A stretch of 11,833 nucleotides of DNA from an uncultured Bacilli bacterium (GTDB lineage Bacteria; Bacillota_I; Bacilli_A; RF39; UBA660): NCBI GenBank assembly GCA_934089275.1, contig CAKOJJ010000025.1:1-11833 (forward strand). The letters run 5' to 3'. A model generated the notes under the pieces. That model was not told the DNA's origin. It did no database searches and saw nothing but the letters and a program-made list of their open reading frames with translations. This document shows positions 6,241 through 11,833 of the stretch, piece after piece (positions within the stretch are counted from its first letter, which is position 1; each line of letters opens with the position of its first letter). The position numbers and the translations under genes are program-made.

Positions 6241-6266
6241 GTTTATTTTTAGGAGGTTTGGTACAA

Positions 6267-8567
6267 ATGAAACAAAAGATAATTGAGTACTTTAATGGTA
6301 AAAACAAATATGTTTCAATAAAAGATTTAATAAAGTATTTAGGTATAACCGAAAAGGATTATCCATTATTAATAGACACCTTATATGAACTTGAGTGTTC
6401 AGGTTTTATAATGGGAGATAAAGATTCCACGTATTTACGAGTTCCAAAAGAATTTATTTATAAACAAGGAACTATTTGTATTTCTAAAGAAAACAATCGT
6501 TATATTGATATGGGGCGTGGAAATATAGCTATTGTACCATCCAAAGATGCAAAAAAATATAAAGATAAGAGTCATGTTTTTTTTGAATGTAGTCCAGTTA
6601 AAAACTTTCCACACCAATTTATTGCTAAAATAGTAAGAGTAGCTACAAAGCCAGTTATTAAAAACACCTATTTAGTAAAAGCAATTGTTGAAAGAGATTA
6701 TAGTAAGAACTATTTCTTTGTAAAAGTGAATGATCAAAAAGTATATATTCCGACTAATTATATTAATGGAGCAGATGTTGGAGATGAAGTAGATGTTTTA
6801 ATAAATTATTCAGAAAATGGTTCTATTGCTAAAGTTCAAAAAGTATTAGAAAAAAGAAGAAAAAAACATATTTTTAGTGTTTATGATGATTCTGGTAAAT
6901 TAAAAGCAAAATCAATAAGTATTGCTGATCTAAAAGTAAATGAAGTTCCAGAAGATGTAAAAGTTGGTGACTTTCTTATATATGAAATAGATAAGCATGG
7001 AAACTACCAGTTTTTAGAGAAAATGGATAAAGTCGACAGTGAACTTGAAGTATATGCTGAAGAATTTGGACTTGAAGTTCAATTTAAACCAGAAGTTATA
7101 GAAGAAGTTGAATCTTTAAGCAAAACGATATCTGAAGAAGAAATTAAAAAAAGAATAGATTTAAGACATTTAATAACGATAACTATTGATGGTGAGAAAT
7201 CAAAGGATTTGGATGATGCTGTATCCCTTGAGAAAATCGGGGGGGGTAACTATATACTATATGTATCCATTGCTGATGTGAGTCATTATGTAAAACCAGG
7301 AAGTATGTTATTTGATGAAGCTTATAAAAGAGGAACAAGTATTTATCCAGCAAATAAAGTTATTCCAATGTTTCCGTTTCAATTATCAAATGGAATTTGT
7401 TCATTGAATGAAGATGAAGATAAACTTGCAAAAACGATCAAGATTGAAATAACCCCTGACGGAAAAATTGTTGATTACTCCATTTTTAAAAGTGTTATAC
7501 GAAGTAATAAAAAAATGTCATATGGAAAAGTAAATAATCTTTTAAATGGAGCAGATTATGATGATGAATATTTACCATTTTATGAATTACTAAAAGATAT
7601 GAATGACTTATCCAATATACTTGAATATCGAAGATCAAAAAGAGGATGCATGTCATTTAATGTAGCTGAATATGAATACGAAATAAATGAATTTGGAGAA
7701 GTTGAAGATGTTCATGTAAGAGAAAGAGATAAAGCTCAATTAATGATTGAAAACTTTATGGTTTTAGCTAATGAAATAGTAGCTAAATATTTTGAATATT
7801 TAGACACTATTGGAGTATATCGTTGTCATAAAGCACCAGATGTAGATAAGTTATACAAATTGAAAAAAAATCTTAATAATATTGGAAAGTTTTATCGAAC
7901 TTCATCAATAAAAAATCCTAAGTTTTTACAAAATTTAATGCGTGATGCTAATAAAAGTGAATTCATTAAAGAAAATCCATATTTTTCAAAAATTATGTTG
8001 AGTTCTATGGAAAAAGCTTATTTTTCTACAATTAATGTTGGACATTTTGGTTTAGCTTTAGATGAATATGCAATGTTTACAAGTCCGATAAGAAGATTTG
8101 CTGATTTAATGAATCATTTGATAATTGGTTATTCCTTGGATGGTGAATATGATAAAATAGACGAGTTAGCACATAACTGTGAAAATATGTGTATTCACAC
8201 AAGTGAAAAAGAATATGAATCAGATAGTTTTGAAAAAAACATTGATTTAATGTTAATGAACAAATATATTGAAAAGTATAAAGATAGTCCTCTTATTGCA
8301 ACAGTTCTATGTATAGATAAATCAAAAGGGTGTGTTTACGTTAGAACAAACTTAGGAATTTATGGTATAATACCAATTGGTAGAAAAAGTATAAAATCAC
8401 CAACCGAAGCTATCGTAAATGGTAGTAAAGTAGCTATCGGAGATTCTATAGTTGTAGAATATTGTTCAATACAAGATTATTACACAGAATTGACATTTGA
8501 TTATCTTGGAAAAGATACTAATGGAATTAGAAAGTTAATAAAAGATAGGAGAGAAAAAAATGATTAA
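6267..8567 (+). CDS. rnr: Ribonuclease R (3'-5' exoribonuclease)
   Basis: A processive 3'-5' exoribonuclease of the cytoplasm that degrades structured RNA (mRNA fragments, rRNA quality control; trans-translation targets in other bacteria). The 766-aa chain has a winged-helix start (~1-62), cold-shock-type OB folds (~65-180), the RNB domain (~295-640) and a C-terminal S1 domain (~674-747). The active-site motif GEKSKDLDDAV gives Asp308, Asp314, Asp316 and Asp317. ADVSHYVKPGS and the TSPIRRFADLMNH motif with Arg609 are intact. The ATG at 6267 is chosen over an in-frame ATG at 6198 because AGGAGG lies at 6251-6256, whereas 6198 is inside the leader terminator. Codons 324-327 (Ile-Gly-Gly-Gly) contain eight G in a row. 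Co-transcribed with thrS (8-base overlap) under threonine T-box control. Confidence 0.96.
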   Translation: MKQKIIEYFNGKNKYVSIKDLIKYLGITEKDYPLLIDTLYELECSGFIMGDKDSTYLRVPKEFIYKQGTICISKENNRYIDMGRGNIAIVPSKDAKKYKDKSHVFFECSPVKNFPHQFIAKIVRVATKPVIKNTYLVKAIVERDYSKNYFFVKVNDQKVYIPTNYINGADVGDEVDVLINYSENGSIAKVQKVLEKRRKKHIFSVYDDSGKLKAKSISIADLKVNEVPEDVKVGDFLIYEIDKHGNYQFLEKMDKVDSELEVYAEEFGLEVQFKPEVIEEVESLSKTISEEEIKKRIDLRHLITITIDGEKSKDLDDAVSLEKIGGGNYILYVSIADVSHYVKPGSMLFDEAYKRGTSIYPANKVIPMFPFQLSNGICSLNEDEDKLAKTIKIEITPDGKIVDYSIFKSVIRSNKKMSYGKVNNLLNGADYDDEYLPFYELLKDMNDLSNILEYRRSKRGCMSFNVAEYEYEINEFGEVEDVHVRERDKAQLMIENFMVLANEIVAKYFEYLDTIGVYRCHKAPDVDKLYKLKKNLNNIGKFYRTSSIKNPKFLQNLMRDANKSEFIKENPYFSKIMLSSMEKAYFSTINVGHFGLALDEYAMFTSPIRRFADLMNHLIIGYSLDGEYDKIDELAHNCENMCIHTSEKEYESDSFEKNIDLMLMNKYIEKYKDSPLIATVLCIDKSKGCVYVRTNLGIYGIIPIGRKSIKSPTEAIVNGSKVAIGDSIVVEYCSIQDYYTELTFDYLGKDTNGIRKLIKDRREKND
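7239..7246 (+). repeat. G8 homopolymer inside the RNase R catalytic domain
   Basis: Eight G encode most of Gly325-327, just after the active-site Asp cluster. The context GAAAATC-G8-TA is identical to that of the G8 tract in the promoter region at 93-100. CCTTGA also precedes both, with a 2-base offset. Gain or loss of one G would frameshift RNase R soon after its active site. Confidence 0.85.
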
Positions 8568-10323
8568 TTTTAAAGAAGATGAAGATTTAAGAAAGTTAAA
8601 TCACTCATGTGCTCATATGATGGCACAAGCAATAAAACATTTATATCCAAAGGCTTTATTTTGGGTTGGACCAGTAGTAGAAGAAGGATTTTACTATGAT
8701 GTTGATTTAGGAGATAAAGTTATTAATGAAGAGGATATTGAAGCAATTTCTAAAGAAATGAAAAAAATTGCTAAAGACGGAAAAAGAATAGTTAGAAATG
8801 AAATAAGTAAAGAAGAAGCTTTAAAAGAGTTTAAAGATGATCCATATAAAATAGATTTAATATCTAGAATGGATGAAGATTCAACAGTTATTTCAACTTA
8901 TACTCAAGGAGATTTTACTGATTTATGTCGTGGACCTCACGTTGATACAGTTAAAGAATGTAAATATTTCAAACTAACTAAATTCTCAGGTGCTTATTGG
9001 AAAGGTGATAGAAACAATAAAATGCTTCAAAGAATTTATGGAGTATGTTTCAGAACTGAAGAAGAACTTAATGCTTATTTAACTGAACTTGAAGAAGCAA
9101 AAGAAAGAGATCACAGAAAATTAGGTAAAGATTTAGGTATTTATATGATGGATGATTTAGTTGGAAAAGGTCTTCCAATGTATTTACCAAATGGATATAC
9201 TGTATGGCATGAATTTGAAGAATATATCAAAGATAAAGAATTGAAACTTGGATATAAACATGTTTTAACTCCACCACTTGGAAATGTTGAACTTTATAAA
9301 ATTTCTGGACACTGGGCACATTATCAAGATAGTATGTTCCCTAAAATGGAAGTTGAAGGAGAAGAATTTGTTTTAAGACCAATGAACTGTCCTCATCATA
9401 TGATGATTTATGGAAATGATATTCATTCTTATCGTGATTTACCTTTACGTATTGCTGAAGTAGCAAGAGATGCAAGATATGAATCAAGTGGAAGTTTAAA
9501 AGGAATTGAACGTGTTAGAACATTCTGTCAAAACGATTCACATATCTTCTGTACTCCAGACCAAATTGAAAGTGAATTTAGAGGAGTAGTTGATTTAATA
9601 TTAGATGTTTATAAAGAATTAAATATTAAAAACTATCGTTTTGAACTTTCTTTAAGAGATAAAGAAGATAAAGTAAAATATCATGATGATGATGAAATGT
9701 GGGATAAAGCTGAAAATAAATTAAGAGAAGTTTTAAATGATATCGGTATTCCATATGTTGAAAAAGTTGGAGAAGCGGCTTTCTATGGACCAAAACTTGA
9801 TGTTCAAGTTAAACCTGCTGTTGGTAATGAATATACTTTATCTACATGTCAACTTGATTTCTGTTTACCAGCAAATTTTGATTTAAAATATGTAGATCAA
9901 GATGGAAGTAAGAAAACTCCAGTAGTAATTCACCGTGCAATTCTTGGTTCAATTGATAGATTTATTGCATTCTATCTTGAAGAAACTAAAGGAGCTTTAC
10001 CTCTTTGGGTAAATCCAAATCAAGTAACAATTATTCCAGTTAATAATGAATATCATTTGGATTATGCAAATAGAATTTATAACGAATTAAGAAACGCGAA
10101 TATTCGTGTAAAACTAGATGATAGAGATGAAAAACTAGGTTATAAAATGAGAGAAAGTCAAATGATGAAAACTCCAATAACATTAGTTTTAGGAAATGAT
10201 GAAAGAGATAACGAAACAGTTACTTTAAGACTATATGGTAAAGATGATAAAATTACAATGTCTATTGATGAATTTAAAACTTATTTAAAAGAAAACATAG
10301 ATAAGAAAACATATAGTTTATAA
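8560..10323 (+). CDS. thrS: Threonyl-tRNA synthetase lacking the TGS domain
   Basis: This enzyme charges tRNA-Thr with threonine. The 587-aa chain begins directly at the second editing (N2) domain; the ~60-residue N-terminal TGS domain of the common ~640-aa form is absent. Editing-site residues are present: His15 and His19 (HSCAH), Cys123 and His127 (CRGPH). The class II catalytic core (~190-480) has PMNCPHHM (Cys277), NDSHIF (His328) and VIHRAILGS (His458), the zinc ligands of ThrRS, plus the motif 2 arginine in ARYESSGSL. The residue before that Arg is Ala, where E. coli and Bacillus have His. The anticodon-binding domain (~485-580) includes DDRDEKLGYKMRE. AGGAG (8547-8551) lies eight bases before the ATG, inside the end of rnr, with an 8-base overlap suggesting translational coupling. 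Regulated by the T-box ahead of rnr. Confidence 0.97.
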   Translation: MINFKEDEDLRKLNHSCAHMMAQAIKHLYPKALFWVGPVVEEGFYYDVDLGDKVINEEDIEAISKEMKKIAKDGKRIVRNEISKEEALKEFKDDPYKIDLISRMDEDSTVISTYTQGDFTDLCRGPHVDTVKECKYFKLTKFSGAYWKGDRNNKMLQRIYGVCFRTEEELNAYLTELEEAKERDHRKLGKDLGIYMMDDLVGKGLPMYLPNGYTVWHEFEEYIKDKELKLGYKHVLTPPLGNVELYKISGHWAHYQDSMFPKMEVEGEEFVLRPMNCPHHMMIYGNDIHSYRDLPLRIAEVARDARYESSGSLKGIERVRTFCQNDSHIFCTPDQIESEFRGVVDLILDVYKELNIKNYRFELSLRDKEDKVKYHDDDEMWDKAENKLREVLNDIGIPYVEKVGEAAFYGPKLDVQVKPAVGNEYTLSTCQLDFCLPANFDLKYVDQDGSKKTPVVIHRAILGSIDRFIAFYLEETKGALPLWVNPNQVTIIPVNNEYHLDYANRIYNELRNANIRVKLDDRDEKLGYKMRESQMMKTPITLVLGNDERDNETVTLRLYGKDDKITMSIDEFKTYLKENIDKKTYSL

Positions 10324-10327
10324 CATG

Positions 10328-10357
10328 AACTACTAACAAAAAGTTAGTAGTTTTTTT
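10328..10357 (+). terminator. Intrinsic terminator of the rnr-thrS operon
   Basis: AACTACTAAC (10328-10337) pairs over 10 bp with GTTAGTAGTT (10343-10352) around a five-A loop, followed by a T-run to 10357. It begins 4 bases after the thrS stop. Confidence 0.92.
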
Positions 10358-10419
10358 ATGCTTAGAATAGTAAGTTTTTTTATTAAATATTTAAACTTTC
10401 TCGTTATATAAATACTTTA

Positions 10420-10447
10420 TTTACACATAATAAATATGAAATATATG
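10420..10447 (+). promoter_or_regulatory. Possible promoter of the second surface-protein gene
   Basis: TTTACA (10420-10425), a 16-base spacer and TATATG (10442-10447) could drive the gene at 10470. The -10 match is mediocre and several other AT-rich choices exist. Unlike the paralog's upstream region, there is no G-tract here and no copy of repeats A or B. Confidence 0.3.
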
Positions 10448-10469
10448 TAATAAAAAGGAAAGTGAAACT

Positions 10470-11663
10470 ATGAAAAATAAAAGTGTACTTATAATAGCAA
10501 TATTATTAATGGCAATTGGATTTGCAGCAATTTCAACAACATTAATAATAAATGGAAATGCAAAAGTAAGTGAAAATGAAAGTGATTTCTCAGTAATTTT
10601 TACGGCTGCAAATTTAGATGGAAATAATGTATATAATTCAGTAATAGATGATACCAAGAAAATAATTAATTTTACAACAAGTGAATTAAAATGGTTACAT
10701 CAAACAAGTATCTTAACATATGAAGTAACAAATAATTCAAGTAACTATGATGCAGAAGTAAGTGTAACATGTGTACCAAAGGACGGAACAACAGCAAAAT
10801 ACACAAGTATCAAAAATAAACTAGAAAATGATGCAACGAAAGTTTTAGCAAAAAGTTCAGTAAACGGAACATTAACAGTAACATTAGATAAAGTAACAAC
10901 AGAAAATGTTACAGAAGAATATACGTGTAAGTTGGAATTCAATGCCGTAGAAAGAGATACAATCGGCGTAGAAAATCAATTTCAAAAAGATAGTTGGGCA
11001 ACAATAGCAGCAAATGTTAAAGCAGGAAATACAAACAAATATAATGTAGGAGATACAAAAAAAGTAGATCTAGGAGATTTAGGAACACATTATGTAAGAA
11101 TCGCAAATATGAGTGCATGTACAACCGAAACAAGTGAAACAGCATGTGGATTTGTAGTTGAATTTGCTGACATAATAACAACTCAAAAGTTTATTGTTGA
11201 TTTTACCTCAATAGGAGGTTGGGAAAATTCAAATGCACGTACATATATAAGTGGAACTTTATTTAATTCGTTGCCAACTGATTTACAAAGTGTTATAACT
11301 TCAACAAAAGTAATATCAAGTCACGGCAATAACAGTGGAGAAACAAACTTTGAAACACAAGATAAATTATATTTACTATCCAGTGAAGAAATATATGGTG
11401 ATTTTGCAAGTTCATCTAGTTCTCAATCAGATACATCAGTAGGGACATCAAAGCAATTAGACTATTATAAAAATTTAGGAGTAACAACAAGTAATTATGC
11501 AGATGCAATAAAACAATATAATGTAAGTAAAACAAAATGGTGGCTTCGTTCAGTTAGTTTTAGCAAAGATTACAATGGTCTAGTAGTATCAACAAACGGT
11601 TCACATAGTTCTTCTTCAGTTCCTTCAACTGGCGGAATATCACCAGCATTCAGAATTGCATAA
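10470..11663 (+). CDS. Surface-exposed DUF6273-like protein, paralog of the gene at 138
   Basis: A 397-aa paralog with the same layout: hydrophobic N-terminal helix (~5-27), Thr/Ser/Val-rich beta-like region with paired cysteines, and a DUF6273-like C-terminal half (WATIAANVKAGNTNKYNVGD; GGWENSNARTYISGT; WWLRS at 357-361; ISPAFRIA at the end). It has no lipobox, LPXTG or tail anchor. The ATG follows AAGGAAAG (10455-10462). Between WWLRS and the end, the tail (VSFSKDYNGL...PSTGG) is unrelated to the first copy's and has normal A/T-ending codons; its GC over 11541-11660 is 47 of 120. A Ser-rich insertion (residues ~310-317, FASSSSSQ) is absent from the first copy. A 33-base exact match to the first copy lies at 10700-10732 (first copy 368-400). 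Ligand and role unknown. Confidence 0.75.
   Translation: MKNKSVLIIAILLMAIGFAAISTTLIINGNAKVSENESDFSVIFTAANLDGNNVYNSVIDDTKKIINFTTSELKWLHQTSILTYEVTNNSSNYDAEVSVTCVPKDGTTAKYTSIKNKLENDATKVLAKSSVNGTLTVTLDKVTTENVTEEYTCKLEFNAVERDTIGVENQFQKDSWATIAANVKAGNTNKYNVGDTKKVDLGDLGTHYVRIANMSACTTETSETACGFVVEFADIITTQKFIVDFTSIGGWENSNARTYISGTLFNSLPTDLQSVITSTKVISSHGNNSGETNFETQDKLYLLSSEEIYGDFASSSSSQSDTSVGTSKQLDYYKNLGVTTSNYADAIKQYNVSKTKWWLRSVSFSKDYNGLVVSTNGSHSSSSVPSTGGISPAFRIA
10700..10732 (+). repeat. 33-base exact direct repeat of 368-400, within the two paralogs
   Basis: The stretch encoding QTSILTYEVTN is identical in both surface-protein genes, including synonymous positions, and sits ~10.3 kb from its partner in the same orientation. 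Further near-identical stretches surround it. This fits recent duplication or ongoing gene conversion. Confidence 0.85.
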
Positions 11664-11725
11664 CTAATGTAATTAATTAAAATTTTTGCTGTTAAGTAAA
11701 TTCAGTAAACATCATTTTTTCAAAG

Positions 11726-11758
11726 AAAACACAATGAATTCTTTGTGTTTTTTTTGTG
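11726..11758 (+). terminator. Intrinsic terminator after the second surface-protein gene
   Basis: AAAACACAA (11726-11734) pairs with TTGTGTTTT (11743-11751), loop TGAATTCT, followed by more T to 11755. It is ~60 bases after the stop codon, so the transcript has a short AT-rich 3' UTR. Confidence 0.75.
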
Positions 11759-11761
11759 TTG

Positions 11762-11801
11762 TCAAAAAAGATGTACGTTAAATTTAGAGATAACATCCCG
11801 A
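11762..11801. repeat. Right copies of repeats B and A
   Basis: TCAAAAAAGATGTA (11762-11775) and TAACATCCCGA (11791-11801) are exact copies of repeats B and A at the left edge. The bases after repeat A also resemble the left side loosely (A-rich, then GAAAAAGTTAA against GGGAAGTTAA). This suggests the leader of another family member starting beyond the window. No gene is visible in 11802-11833. Confidence 0.5.
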
Positions 11802-11833
11802 TAAAAATAAAATTTGTATGAAAAAGTTAATGT

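Noticed and set aside
6198..6266. In-frame ATG at 6198 adding 23 residues to RNase R
   Set aside because: It lies in the T-box/terminator stem and has no ribosome binding site; AGGAGG at 6251-6256 points to the ATG at 6267.
138..11663. Mycoplasma genetic code (TGA as tryptophan)
   Set aside because: All tryptophans in the recognised proteins are TGG and no in-frame TGA interrupts them; in an AT-rich genome using that code, TGA would be common.
1..11833. DGR reverse transcriptase or template repeat, transposase, CRISPR array, tRNA or rRNA gene
   Set aside because: No reading frame shows reverse transcriptase or transposase motifs, no regularly spaced repeats occur, and no tRNA-like or rRNA-like sequence was recognised.

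Overview
The window looks like chromosome from a low-GC, wall-bearing Firmicutes/Bacilli relative of the Mollicutes (uncultured gut Bacilli type). The evidence is AT-rich DNA with A/T-ending codons, AGGAGG-type ribosome binding sites, a T-box leader, a class B sortase, and TAA or TAG at every gene end. No long reading frame carries an in-frame TGA and tryptophan is always TGG, so the standard bacterial code fits and a mycoplasma code does not. The organism assignment is inference.

Layout. (1) 1-1322: an intergenic stretch with short repeats and a promoter-like region containing a run of eight G, then a secreted or membrane-anchored protein with a DUF6273-like C-terminal half. Its last ~125 bases have an abrupt change in base and codon use that resembles the variable region of a diversity-generating retroelement (DGR). 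(2) 1374-2525: a small rightward cluster of a 59-aa two-helix membrane protein, an unknown 180-aa protein and a short LemA-like membrane protein, closed by a bidirectional terminator. (3) 2539-4194, leftward: a class B sortase with an unusually large N-terminal domain on the cytoplasmic side. (4) 4319-6016, rightward: a 565-aa protein that I read as a degenerate RNase II/R (RNB) relative lacking catalytic acids. (5) 6008-10323: a strong promoter, a threonine T-box leader (specifier ACU), RNase R and a threonyl-tRNA synthetase without a TGS domain, overlapping by 8 bases and ending at a clear terminator. (6) 10470-11663: a second copy of the region-1 surface protein with an ordinary, AT-rich C-terminal end. 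(7) 11664-11833: a terminator followed by the same two short repeats seen at the left edge, suggesting that another family member may begin beyond the window.

How it fits together. The two paralogous surface proteins bracket a housekeeping block. The left copy shows two possible variation devices: a G-tract in the promoter spacer (phase variation by slippage) and a variable-region-like C-terminal cassette. The same G8 tract, in nearly the same sequence context, occurs inside the catalytic domain of RNase R, where slippage would frameshift the enzyme. The RNase R/ThrRS pair is predicted to be induced by uncharged tRNA-Thr. A catalytically degraded RNase R relative sits directly upstream, with the T-box operon's -35 box overlapping its last codons. 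No reverse transcriptase, template repeat, transposase, CRISPR array, rRNA or tRNA gene is visible here.
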